NCBI RefSeq assembly: GCF_001687325.1
Contig: NZ_LZRD01000002.1
Span: forward strand, 124,001 to 188,000
Direction: 5' to 3'
DNA length: 64,000 nt
Source of the DNA: Streptomyces sp. PTY087I2
GTDB lineage: Bacteria; Actinomycetota; Actinomycetes; Streptomycetales; Streptomycetaceae
The translations under genes were made by a program, and so were the position numbers. The notes beneath the pieces were generated by a model. The model saw only the letters and a program-made list of their open reading frames with translations, ran no database searches and was not told where the DNA came from. This document shows positions 1-10,200 of this stretch, piece after piece (within the stretch, counting starts at the first letter, position 1; each line of letters starts with the position of its first letter).

Positions 1-1227
1 GTCGACCAGCGTGGCGGCGAGAGCCTCGACGGAGAGCCGGCCGGGGGGATGGACCACCAGTCGGGCGCCGTTGACGAGAGGGGCCCACACTTCGAGGGTC
101 GAGGCGTCGAACGCCATCGGCGCGAGGTGCACAAAGGTGTCCGTCGGGCGGAACTCGGCCCAGTCCGGCTCCACGACCAGCCGCGCCACCGCGGTGTGCG
201 GGACGCAGATCGGCTTGGGCTCGCCGGTCGAGCCCGAGGTGAAACCGACGTACGCGGCAGCGGCGGGCGGCACTCGCACACAGACCGGCGGCCCCGCCTC
301 GTGTTCCCCGTCGGTGGGGGAGAGCGGCAGGACCGTCACATCGAGACCCGGGGAAACGGCCGAGCCGTCCGCCGCGAGCACCAGACGGGCTCCCGCCGCG
401 GTGAGCTGCGCACGGAGTCGCGGGGCGGGGAGATCGGGCTCGAACGCGGCATAGGCCGCACCGGTCTTGAGGACGGCCAGCAGTGCCACGACCAGCCGCA
501 GCGACCGTTCGGCGACGATGCCGACCACCTGGTCGGGGCCCGCCCCCGCCAGGCGCAGCCGTGCGGCCAGCGCGTCGGCCGCACGGACCAGCCCCCGATA
601 CGTGAGCGACGCGTCGCCGCAGGTGACCGCCACCGCGTCCGGGCTGCTCTCCGCCCGCTCCTGGACCAGGACGTGCACCGGCCGGGGAGCGACCGGTGCG
701 ACGCCGGAACCGGCGAGGGACATGACCTCGGCCAGCTCATCGGGGGGCAGCAGCGGCAGTACGGACACCGCGACGTCCTTCGGCCCTCGCCCGGCCAGGA
801 GCGCCTGGTGCAGCTGCCCCTCCAGATGCGCGGCCTCCCGCGCCGACAGCGCACCGGGGCCGGAGCCCGGCAGCACGGCCACCCTGTCGGGGCGGGCCAC
901 GACCGTCAGGCCACGGGCGGGAAGCCGCGGTTCGACCGCCCACTCCAGCCGGGCGTCCGCGAGGCCGCCCGGGCCCGTGTCCTCATCGTCGGCGTCCACC
1001 AGGCCGAGGAGGGCTTCCCCGGCATCGGCGGTCAGCGCGTGCAGGCCCGTGTTCTCCGTGACCTCGACCGTCACCCCGCCTTCACCGTCGGCATCCCGGT
1101 ACACCACGCGTACCGTCTCCTGGAGCGTGCGGCGGTGCAGTACGGCGGCCAGCGCGGCGAGCACCGGAGCGGGGGACAGCTCGGCGGCGGACTTCACCAT
1201 CGGCTGCGGTTCGGGCTGCGGTGTCAC
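1..1227 (-). CDS. NRPS protein, truncated C-like N-terminus plus adenylation domain (partial, runs off left edge)
   Basis: The reading frame starts at GTG 1227, overlaps the upstream NRPS stop by 4 bp (GTGA), and stays open for 409 codons to the window edge. Residues about 1-165 look like the C-terminal part of a condensation domain: there is no HHxxxDG motif and no room for one. Residues about 170-409 are an adenylation domain with core motif FTSGSTGEPKPICVPH near residue 330 and AFDASTLEVW near 373. The usual PKG of motif A3 reads PKP. The first specificity residues are D, A and L; the rest lies outside the window, so substrate cannot be called. Translational coupling to the upstream enzyme, whose own A domain is dead, suggests (inference) that this A domain loads that enzyme's carrier in trans. 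Whether a T domain follows cannot be seen. Confidence 0.85.
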   Translation of the reverse strand, partial: MTPQPEPQPMVKSAAELSPAPVLAALAAVLHRRTLQETVRVVYRDADGEGGVTVEVTENTGLHALTADAGEALLGLVDADDEDTGPGGLADARLEWAVEPRLPARGLTVVARPDRVAVLPGSGPGALSAREAAHLEGQLHQALLAGRGPKDVAVSVLPLLPPDELAEVMSLAGSGVAPVAPRPVHVLVQERAESSPDAVAVTCGDASLTYRGLVRAADALAARLRLAGAGPDQVVGIVAERSLRLVVALLAVLKTGAAYAAFEPDLPAPRLRAQLTAAGARLVLAADGSAVSPGLDVTVLPLSPTDGEHEAGPPVCVRVPPAAAAYVGFTSGSTGEPKPICVPHTAVARLVVEPDWAEFRPTDTFVHLAPMAFDASTLEVWAPLVNGARLVVHPPGRLSVEALAATLVD

Positions 1228-4200
1228 GGGGTCTCCTTCGAGCGGGCGGGCTCCGCCGGGCGGGGCCGGCGCAGGGCGGACCGGTCGATGCGCCGGATCG
1301 CCGGCACGGCCGCGGCCCGGGGCTTGGCCAGCAGTTCGTCCACGTAACGGGCGACCGCCGAGATGGTCGGGGACTCGAACAGCAGACTCAGCGGCACATT
1401 GAGTTCGTACTGCTGGCGAACGCGGTCCATGACCTCGGAGCCGAGCAGGGAGTGTCCGCCCAGCGCGAAGAAGTCGTCGTGCACACCGACCCGGTCGCGC
1501 CCGAGAGCCTCGGTCCAGATGGCGGCCACCGCGATCTCGGTCGGCGTGCTCGGCGCCTGGTGCTGCTGTGCCGCGTCGGCCGACGGGTCCGGGCCGGGCA
1601 GCGCGTCACGACGCACCACCCCGGTCCGGTCGGCGGCGAAGCCGGGCACGACGACGATGTGGGACGGCACCGCGGGGGCGGGCAGCCGGTCCTGCAAGCG
1701 CTGGTGCAGCCGGGCCACGACCCGGCGGCCGCGGGCGACCGACCGCGGATCGTTCACCACCGGGCTGTGTCCCTGTTCCTCGCCGCTGTCGCCCGGGCGC
1801 CTGCCGAAGCCGGGCAGCGGCGCCTCGGCCCGTTCGGTGCCCTCCTCCGCCTCGGGCCGCTCGGCGGGTGTGCCGAGCAGCAGACGCAGGGACCCGGGCG
1901 CCGGGCCGTACTGGACGAGCGCCGTGTACCCGGCGGCCTCGGCCGCCGTGGTCACAGCGGCGGGGTCGACGGGGCCGCCCGGCGCTGCGGGGCGGGGAGC
2001 GAGGGCCGACGTCACATCGGCGACGGTGGCCGGACCTCTCCCGGCGAGTGCCAGGGCCGCGAGCCGCCCGTGCACGCGGGCGTCGGGTACCGAGGTCACG
2101 AGGAGCCTCTCGGGAGAGTGTCCCTCCAGATACCGGGTGAGGGCCTCGGCGGTCAGGCCGTCCGACACCCAGTCGAGGGTGTCCGTCGGCGTGCCGTCGG
2201 CGACTGGCGCACCGGCCCGCAGGACCACGTCGTAGCAGTAGGCGCTCAGCTCGTTGCGGTGCCGTCCCGTCCGCGGCAGCACATACACCTCGGCCAGCCC
2301 GTCCAGACGCCTCGCCAGCCCGGTGAAGTACTCCGGGTCCAGCAGCAGTTCCTCCTCCTGGCCGACCCGGGCGGCCAGCGCGCGGCGCAGTTGCCGGGCG
2401 TCCGCACCCGGATCCAGCGCCTCCAGCCGCCCCGGCAGATGCAGCGCCTCGGCCAGCGGCAGACTGCGTACGGACGCCAGGTAGACGTGGCCGCCCGGAC
2501 GCAGCACCCGCAGCGCGCCGGACAGGACTCTCTCCAGATAGGCCGCGTTGGGGAAGTACTGGGTGACCGCGTTGAGGACGACCGTGTCGAATCCGCGCTC
2601 CGGCAGCCCGTCGAAGTCGTCCGCCGCCCGTTGCAGGAGCGTGACGTCCTCCGCCTTGGTCGCCAGCCAGTCCTGGTGCTCGCGGATGTGGCGCAGCGCG
2701 ACCGCCGAGAGGTCCGTGGCGGTGTACGTGGCACAGCGCGGCGCCAGCCGGAACAGCAGGGCGCCGGTACGGCAGCCGATCTCCAGCACGTCGGACGGCC
2801 CGAGCGAGCGCACCCGGCGGAACGTGGTGTCGGCCCACTCCCGCATCTCGGCGCCCGTGAGGTACTCACCGGTGTGCGGGCTGTTCCAGCCCGCGATGCC
2901 GAGGGCCGGGTCGTCCTCGGCGGCCCGCGCCCCGTAGGTCTCCTCGAACGCCGCTCGCAGCTCCTTCTCGCCGCAGCCGTCGTCCGGGGCCAGCGCCACG
3001 TGCGCCACCAGCTCCGGATCCGTGTCACCTCCGGCGTGGACGCCGACCAGGGCGCGCTCGACATCGCGGGTGGCGTGCAGGACGGACTCGACATCGGTGG
3101 GCTCGACCTGGTGGCCGCGGATCCTGATGCCGCTGCCCAGCGTCTCCACGGACCCGTCGGGCAGGACCCGGGCGCGCAGTCCGGTGCGCAGCAGCTCGCG
3201 CCCCGCCGTGAGGGGGTCCTTCACCAGCAGACGGTTCAGCTCCTGGGGCCGGCCCAGGACCCCGGCGGGCAGGGGGATTCCGCCGACGCACAGCTCTCCG
3301 GGTACGGAACCGGGAACCGGCAGTCCCGCCCCGTCCAGCACCCACAGCCCCGCCCCGGGTGCGGGGGCGCCGAGCGGTGACAGCGCGCCGGGCTCCACGG
3401 TGTCACCGACCGCCTGGACGATCACGTCCAGCGCCAGGTGCGCGGGCCCGGAACGCAGGTGGAGTTCACTCTCCGGGGCGGCGGCCCGCAGCCGCGCGAC
3501 CAGCGCGGGCCAGGGCCGTTCCCCCGCGCAGACCACCCGCCGCAGCGCGGGCAGCTCAGGGGCCGTGCCGAGCAGCTCGTGCAGCGTCGAAGGGGTGCAG
3601 CCGAGCACGGCGACCGGCACGCTCCGCACCGTCGCGGCGAGCGCCTCGGGCGTCCCGTCCACGGGCAGGACCAGGGGAACCCCCGCGACCAGCGGCCACA
3701 GAAGCTCCCACGGCCCCAGGTCGAACCCGCGGGGAACCGTCAGGACCCCCTGGCCCGTACCGGTGTCCGCGTCCGGATGCAGCGCGGCGGCCGACAGCAG
3801 CCGATGGGCGACTCCCGCATGCGTGTTGACGGTGCCCCTCGCCGACCCGTCCACGACCTCCGGGTAGTTCACGAACGCACCCTGTCCGGGCTCGGGCACG
3901 ACCGCGGGCCGGTCCGCGGGCCACCGGGACAGATCGGTGGCCATGTCGAACGGCAGCACCATCGGGTCGAGGCCGTCCGGGCCCGGGCCGTCGGTCAGCA
4001 CCACGGCCGCCGAGCAGTCCAGCAGTACCTCGTTGAGGTCCCCGACCGGGGCCGCCGGGTCGAGAGGAACCGCCAGGGCCCCGGCCTTGAGCACACCGAG
4101 GAGGGCGACGACCAGCCGGGGCGAGGGCGGCAGACACACGGCGACGGGCTGCCCGGCCGCCACCCCCAGCTCGCCCAGCCGCCACGACAGCCGGTTGGCC

Positions 4201-5792
4201 GCGGCGTCGAGCTCGGCACGGCCCAGGGCCTCGTCGCCGCATCGTACGGCCGTGGCCTCGGGACGTTCCCGCACCCACCGCTCGACCAGGGCGTTCACCG
4301 TGGTGGCGGGGGACGGAGCCGCCGGTCCCGAGACCTCGTCCAGCCGGGCGAGTTCACCGCGGCCCACGACGGGAAGCTCGCACACCGGGACGTCCGGAGC
4401 CTCGCAGACGGCGTCGATCACCGTGGTCAGCGAGTCCAGCATGCGGCGCACGATGTCCTCGGTGAAGACATCGGTCGAGAAGTAGACCGTGCCGCGGACA
4501 CCGCCGTCGTCGTCCGGCTCCAGGTCCACCTCCAGGTCGAACCGGGCCGTGTTCGTGCTGAGCGGCTCGATGGCGCAGGTGAGGTCGCCCAGTCGCGCAC
4601 TCCAGCGGGGCGAGTTGTCGAAGCCCATCTGATGCCGCACCAGCGGCACCCGGGCCCGGTTGTCCCGCTCGGGCGTGATGGCCTCGACGATCCGCTCGAA
4701 GGGCACGTCCTGGTTCTCGTACGCCCCCAGGCTCACCTCCCGCGCCTGCCGCAGCAGTTCGCGGTACGACGGCGAGCCGGAGGTGTCCATGCGGAGCACC
4801 AGCTCGTTGACGAAGCAGCCCGTGAGGTGTTCGAGCTCCGCCCGGCGGCGGCCCGCGACGGCCGAGCCGATGATGATGTCGTCCTGTCCGCTCCACCGCG
4901 ACAGGACCAGCGACTGGGCGGCGAGCAGCGCCATGAACGGTGTGGCCCGCTCCGCCTCCGCCAGCGCGGTGAGGCGACGGACCACCTCGGGCTCCAGGCG
5001 GTATCTGATCGATCCGCCCTGCCAGGTCAGCGCGGCGGAGCGCGGCAGCCCGGTGGCGACGTCCACGAGACGGGTGTCCGCCAGGCGTTCGCGCCAGTGG
5101 TCGAGCTGGCCACGGACCTCCGGCCCGTCGAGCCATTCGCGCTGCCACACGGCGAAGTCGCCGTACTGCACGGTGAGGTCGGGCAGTCGCGGTTCGCGGC
5201 CCTCGACGCGGGCCGAATAGCGTTCGCCCAGCTCCCGGATGAGGACATTCATGGCCCAGCCGTCGGTGGCGATGTGGTGCTGCACCATCAGCAGCAGATG
5301 CTCGTCGTCGGCGAGCCGCAGCAGCGTGGGCCGCAGCATCAGATCGTGTTCGAGGTCGAAGGGCCGGCCGGTCTCCTCGGCGCAGCGCCGCCGGGCGGCC
5401 TCCTCCCGCGCCTCTTCCGGCAACGAGCCGAGATCGACCAGCGCGAGATCGAGCCCCGTGTACGGATGGACGCACTGCACGGGCGCGCCGTCCACCTGGT
5501 GGTAGGTCGAGCGCAGCACCTCGTGCCGCTCGACGATCTCGCCGAGGCACCGCCGCAGGAGATCCGGGTCCAGGCGGCCGCGCAGCCGGGCGGCGCCCGC
5601 CACGTTGTAGAAGATGCTCTGGGCTTCCATCCGGCTGAAGAACCAGATGCGCTGCTGGGCGGGGGACAGGGGCATGGCCCGGCGGTCGCCGTCGTGGCGT
5701 GCGATGCGTCCGGTGGACGTGGCGGCGGTGTGTCGCGCGACCAACCGGTCGAGCAGTTCCCGCTGTTCGGCTGTGAGTGGGGCCGGTCGCAT
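1224..5792 (-). CDS. NRPS C-A*-MT-T with degenerate adenylation domain interrupted by a methyltransferase
   Basis: The protein has 1522 residues. The C domain (about 40-470) carries HHIATDG near residue 174 and looks functional. An A domain follows (about 500-1520 including its insert), but its catalytic motifs are eroded: A3 reads VVDGSARGTVNTH instead of YTSGSTGxPKG, A5 reads RSGPAH instead of YGPTE, A7 reads RTGLRAR instead of YRTGDL, and A10 reads DRTGVVRR with no catalytic lysine. Motif A2 (LKAGALAVPLDP) and the A4-like FDLGPWELL survive, so the fold is probably kept. Between A8 and A10 sits an SAM methyltransferase with VLEIGCRTG near residue 1004. A T domain ends the protein (HDDFFALGGHSLL near 1440). 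The gene starts 85 nt after the hydroxymethyltransferase gene. Expected role: methylate, and condense, a residue loaded onto its T domain by another A domain. Confidence 0.93.
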   Translation of the reverse strand: MRPAPLTAEQRELLDRLVARHTAATSTGRIARHDGDRRAMPLSPAQQRIWFFSRMEAQSIFYNVAGAARLRGRLDPDLLRRCLGEIVERHEVLRSTYHQVDGAPVQCVHPYTGLDLALVDLGSLPEEAREEAARRRCAEETGRPFDLEHDLMLRPTLLRLADDEHLLLMVQHHIATDGWAMNVLIRELGERYSARVEGREPRLPDLTVQYGDFAVWQREWLDGPEVRGQLDHWRERLADTRLVDVATGLPRSAALTWQGGSIRYRLEPEVVRRLTALAEAERATPFMALLAAQSLVLSRWSGQDDIIIGSAVAGRRRAELEHLTGCFVNELVLRMDTSGSPSYRELLRQAREVSLGAYENQDVPFERIVEAITPERDNRARVPLVRHQMGFDNSPRWSARLGDLTCAIEPLSTNTARFDLEVDLEPDDDGGVRGTVYFSTDVFTEDIVRRMLDSLTTVIDAVCEAPDVPVCELPVVGRGELARLDEVSGPAAPSPATTVNALVERWVRERPEATAVRCGDEALGRAELDAAANRLSWRLGELGVAAGQPVAVCLPPSPRLVVALLGVLKAGALAVPLDPAAPVGDLNEVLLDCSAAVVLTDGPGPDGLDPMVLPFDMATDLSRWPADRPAVVPEPGQGAFVNYPEVVDGSARGTVNTHAGVAHRLLSAAALHPDADTGTGQGVLTVPRGFDLGPWELLWPLVAGVPLVLPVDGTPEALAATVRSVPVAVLGCTPSTLHELLGTAPELPALRRVVCAGERPWPALVARLRAAAPESELHLRSGPAHLALDVIVQAVGDTVEPGALSPLGAPAPGAGLWVLDGAGLPVPGSVPGELCVGGIPLPAGVLGRPQELNRLLVKDPLTAGRELLRTGLRARVLPDGSVETLGSGIRIRGHQVEPTDVESVLHATRDVERALVGVHAGGDTDPELVAHVALAPDDGCGEKELRAAFEETYGARAAEDDPALGIAGWNSPHTGEYLTGAEMREWADTTFRRVRSLGPSDVLEIGCRTGALLFRLAPRCATYTATDLSAVALRHIREHQDWLATKAEDVTLLQRAADDFDGLPERGFDTVVLNAVTQYFPNAAYLERVLSGALRVLRPGGHVYLASVRSLPLAEALHLPGRLEALDPGADARQLRRALAARVGQEEELLLDPEYFTGLARRLDGLAEVYVLPRTGRHRNELSAYCYDVVLRAGAPVADGTPTDTLDWVSDGLTAEALTRYLEGHSPERLLVTSVPDARVHGRLAALALAGRGPATVADVTSALAPRPAAPGGPVDPAAVTTAAEAAGYTALVQYGPAPGSLRLLLGTPAERPEAEEGTERAEAPLPGFGRRPGDSGEEQGHSPVVNDPRSVARGRRVVARLHQRLQDRLPAPAVPSHIVVVPGFAADRTGVVRRDALPGPDPSADAAQQHQAPSTPTEIAVAAIWTEALGRDRVGVHDDFFALGGHSLLGSEVMDRVRQQYELNVPLSLLFESPTISAVARYVDELLAKPRAAAVPAIRRIDRSALRRPRPAEPARSKETP

Positions 5793-5877
5793 GCGCGCCT
5801 CGCCTTCGGTGGCTGGTCGTCGGTGCTGGTCGTGGTGGCAGTCCGGGGGAGGGGACCGACGGCGCCACCCCCGGGGA

Positions 5878-7254
5878 TCACACGGTCGCGGTGGCCCGGC
5901 CGGTCCCGGGCGCCGTCAGAGGCAGGGGGTGTTCGGGCAGCGGGAAGCGGCGGCACAGATCCGCCACCCGGGCGGCCACCTCGGCCCGTACGACCGGATC
6001 GAGGTGGTGGTGGCGAGGACCGTCCGGCCGGACGGCCTTCAGGACCGTGTCGAGGAGATCCGCGCACTCGGCCATCTCGGCCACCCCCATCCCGCGCAGC
6101 GCGAGCACGTTGGTTCCCAGGCGTACGCCGCTGGTGACACGCGGTCCGTGGGGATCGCCGGGGATGCTGTTCTTGTTGACGACGATTCCGCAGCTCTCCA
6201 GGGCGTGTTCGGCGATGCGCCCGGTCAGACCGCGGGCCCCGACGTCCAGCAGGACCATGTGGGTGTCGGTACCGCCGGTCAGCACGCGGTGGCCCCGGTC
6301 GTCCAGCTCACCGGCGAGGGCGCGGGCGGCGGCGACGATGCGACGGCCGCGCTCCCGGAACTGCGCGGTGCCGAGCTCGGCGAACGCCCGGGCCTTCGCG
6401 GCGATCGTGTTGAGCCTCGGAGTGCCCTGGAGGGCGGGGAAGACCCCGTCCTCCAGCGTGGCTCGGAGCGTCCGGCCCGAGGCGGTGCGCGTCTCCGCGT
6501 CCCGGCCCAGCAGGATCAGTCCGCCACGCGGGCCGTACAACTGCTTGTACGTGCTGGTGGTCGTCACATGGGCCACGTCGACCGGACTGGGATGGACGCC
6601 GGCGGCGACCAGGCCCGCGATGTGCGAGATGTCGGCCACCAGATACGCGCCGACCTCGTCGGCCACTTCGCGGAAGCGCCGGAAGTCGATGGTCCTCGGA
6701 TACGCGCTCGCCCCGCAGAAGATGAGCCTCGGCCGGTGCCGGCGGGCCAGCTCCGCCACGGACGCGTGGTCGATCAGCCCGTTCTCGTCCAGACCGTAGC
6801 GCACCGGCGTGAAGAAGCGGCCCGACACCGAGGCGGAGGCCCCGTGCGTGAGGTGGCCCCCGGCCTTGAGGTCCATGCCGAGCACGGTGTCCCCGGGGCC
6901 CAGCAACGAGCACAGCACCACCTGGTTGGCGGTGGAACCGGAGTGCGGCTGGACATTGGCGTGCGCGGCGCCGAAGGCCTCCCTCGCCCGGCGCACGGCG
7001 AGCCGCTCCACCTCGTCGACGAGTTCGCAGCCCGCGTGATACCGGTCTCCCGGGTATCCCTCGGTGGTCACATTGCCGGTGGCACTCGCCTCGCACACCA
7101 GGACGGAGGGGTCGGCCGTGCTGGCCGCCGCGACCATCGCGAGCGTCTCGTGCTGGCGGACCTGCTCCCGGTGCAGCAGCCCGTACAACTCCTCGTCACG
7201 GGCCTGGAGCCGATCGGCGCCGTGGGCGAGGGTCTGGTGCAGGATGCCCGCCAT
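5878..7254 (-). CDS. Serine hydroxymethyltransferase homologue, pathway-specific PLP enzyme
   Basis: This 458-residue protein is a full-length member of the SHMT (GlyA) family, which moves a one-carbon unit between folate and an amino acid. The PLP region is clear: DISHIAGL, then TTSTYKQLYGPRGG with the Schiff-base lysine. Two positions differ from housekeeping SHMT: the His before the lysine (THK) is Tyr (TYK), and the PHSGSQANQ loop reads PHSGSTANQ. It starts at ATG 7254 inside the stop of the upstream C-A-T gene (ATGA overlap), so it is translated with the NRPS. SHMT homologues in other peptide and nucleoside clusters (JBIR-34/35, amicetin) are linked to alpha-methylserine. A similar precursor role is inferred here, not shown. 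Confidence 0.93.
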   Translation of the reverse strand: MAGILHQTLAHGADRLQARDEELYGLLHREQVRQHETLAMVAAASTADPSVLVCEASATGNVTTEGYPGDRYHAGCELVDEVERLAVRRAREAFGAAHANVQPHSGSTANQVVLCSLLGPGDTVLGMDLKAGGHLTHGASASVSGRFFTPVRYGLDENGLIDHASVAELARRHRPRLIFCGASAYPRTIDFRRFREVADEVGAYLVADISHIAGLVAAGVHPSPVDVAHVTTTSTYKQLYGPRGGLILLGRDAETRTASGRTLRATLEDGVFPALQGTPRLNTIAAKARAFAELGTAQFRERGRRIVAAARALAGELDDRGHRVLTGGTDTHMVLLDVGARGLTGRIAEHALESCGIVVNKNSIPGDPHGPRVTSGVRLGTNVLALRGMGVAEMAECADLLDTVLKAVRPDGPRHHHLDPVVRAEVAARVADLCRRFPLPEHPLPLTAPGTGRATATV

Positions 7255-10200
7255 CAGGGGGTCTCCTCAAGGCTGTCCAGCATGACCTGGGTCTGTGCGC
7301 CGTCCAGGGACCGCACGTGCAGATAGATCTCCGCGAGAGCCTGCGCGTCGGCGCCGGCCGCCCGGGCGGTGCTCTCGGCCACGGCAGCCTGGCCGGCGAT
7401 GGTCGGCGCCTCGAAGACATCGCGCAGCGACACGTCGATCCGCAGATGGTCACTGAGCGCGTACGCGATCTGGGTCACGCCCAGGGAGTTGCCGCCGAGC
7501 GCGAAGAAGTCGTCGTGGACACCGGCCTGTTCGATCCGCAGCACATCGGCCCAGATGTCCGCGAGCGCGTGTTCCAGCGGGGTGGCGGGAGCCACGTACG
7601 GAGTGGACGTGCCCAGCCGCTCCGGACCGGGATCCGGAAGAGCCGAACGGTCGACCTTTCCGTTGGCCGACAGCGGCAGGGCGTCGAGCCGCACGAAGGC
7701 ATCGGGAATCATATGGTCCGGAAGCACGGCAGTGAGGTGCGTCCGCAGCTCCCCGGCACCGGGAACGGCCTGGCCCGCGGGCACCACGTACGCGGTCAGC
7801 CCCACCCCGTGCCCGTCGTCGTTCGTCCGGACGACGGTCACCGTATCGGCGAGGCCCGGATGCCGGCCCAGGGCCGCGTCCACCTCACCGAGCTCGATCC
7901 GGAAGCCCCGCACCTTCACCTGGTGGTCGAGCCGCCCGATGAGGTGGATCGTGCCGTCCTCCGCGTAGCGGGCCAGATCGCCGGTCCGGTACAGCCTGGC
8001 CCCCGCCGGAACCGAGGGGAAGGCTCCCGCGTACGGGTGCGGCACGAAGCGCTCCGCCGTCAGCGCCGGACGCCCCAGGTACCCTCGCGACAAGCCCGTT
8101 CCGGCCAGGCACAGTTCACCCGCGACCCCGACGGGAACCGGTTCCCCGCGCTTGTCGACGATCAGCGCCTGCTGGTTGTCCATGGGACGCCCGTACGGGA
8201 TGCGCACCCAGTCGGGGCCGGTCCGCGTGACCCGCTGGACGATGGAGTGGATCGACGCCTCGGTGGCGCCGCCCATCACGATGACGTCGAGCTCCGGGAA
8301 CAGGGCACGGGCCCGGTCCGGCAAGGACACCGGTACCCAGTCACCGCCGAGGAACGCGGTGCGCAGGGAGGGCACGGCCGGGCGCGCGGAGCCGTAGGAC
8401 TCCACCAGGGACTCCAGCAGGGCGGGCGCCGAATTCCACACGGTGACCGCGTGCCGCTCCACCAACTCCGCCCAGTGCCGCGGGTCCTTGGCCGATTCGG
8501 CGTCCGGCAGCACCGTGGTGCCGCCCGCCGCCTGCATACCGAGGAATTCGTACACCGACATGTCGAAGCTCTGCGACGACAGGGACAGCACGGAGTCGCC
8601 GGGACCGATCGACCGACGGCGGTTGAGGTCGGCGATGTTGTTGGCCGCGCCGCGGTGGGTGACCGCGATGCCTTTGGGCCGGCCGGTGGAGCCGGAGGTG
8701 TAGATGATGTACGCGAGATTGTCGGGCCGCGCCGCGGCGGTCCTTCCGTCCCCGGCCGGTCCGGCCTCCTCGTCCCAGTCGCCGGGCAGCAGCACGACCG
8801 GTGCCGGACCCGGCTCGCCGGTCCCGCCCGGGAACGCGTCCATGGGCAGCCCGGTCAGACGCTCCTCGTCCGTCAGCAGAACGGCGGGCCGGGCGTCGCG
8901 GAGCATGAACTCCAGCCGCTCCGCCGGATAACCGGCGTCCAGCGGCACATACGCACCACCCGCCTTGAGCGTGCCGAGAACCGCCACGGCCTCGGCCGCG
9001 GAACGCTCCAGGCACACGGCGACCGCGACATCCGGCCCGACACCCGCCGCGCGCAACCGCGCCGCCAGACGTTCCGCTCGTCCGTCCAGCTCTCCGTAGC
9101 TGAGGGAGCCCCCGGACCAGACGAGCGCCGGGGCGTCGGGACGCTCCCTCGCCCACCGCTCGAACAGTTCGTGCAGACACACCTCCGGAGCGGGCACCTC
9201 GGTGGCGTTCCACTCCACCACCGCGCGCTCCACCTCCGGCCGCGTCAGCCACGGAAGGGAGTCGAGCGGGCTGTCGGGATCGGCGGTCGCGGCGGTCAGC
9301 AGCACCTCGAAGTGCTCCCAGAGCCGGCGGATCGTCGACGCGTCGAAGAGGTCCGTCGCGTATTCGACGAACCCCGTGAAGACACCGTCCACCTGCCGGA
9401 GCTGGACATTCAGATCACACTGGGTGCCCTTGCGGTCGATACCGGTGGCGACGGCCTCCAGCCCCGGCAGATCGAGGGTGGGCTCGGGAGCGTTCTGCAA
9501 CAGGAACAACACCTGCGCCAGCGGGTTGACGCTCAGATCACGCGGAATCCGCAGCTCCTCGACCAGCCGCTGGAAGGGCAGATCCTGGTTCTCCAGAGCG
9601 GCCAGCGTGGTGGCCCGGACCCGCCCCAGCAGTTCGGCGAAGGTGCCGGCACCGTCGAGCGAGGTGCGCAGCGGCACGGTGTTGATGAAGCAGCCGATGG
9701 TCCCCTCCGTCTCCGGGGCGCGGGTGCCGACGCCCGTGCTCACCACGATGTCCCGCTGGCCGGTGCTCCGCGCGAGCACCACCTTGAACGCGGCGAGCAG
9801 CGCCATGAACGGCGTACTGCCCCCGGCGCGCGCCATCTCCACCACGGCGCGGGACAGCTCGGGGGACAGGGCGACCGGCAGCTGGTGGCCGCGCAGGGTC
9901 TGCACCGCGGGGCGCGGCCGGTCCAGGGGGAGGTCGAGCAGATGGGGCGCGTCCTTGAGCCGCTCGCGCCAGTGGGCCAGCTGGGACTCCAGGCGCTCCG
10001 CGGACAGGTGCTCGGTCTCCCACACCGAGAAGTCCGGGTAGTGCACCTCCGGTTCCGGCAGGTCGTCCGGCGCCGCGGAGACCAGGGCCGCGTACAGGGC
10101 CCCCGTCTCCCGCAGGAGGATCCCGCACGACCACATGTCGGAGACCAGGTGGTGCACGCTGATGGCGAGCACATGGTCGTCGGCCGCCAGCCGCAGCAGC

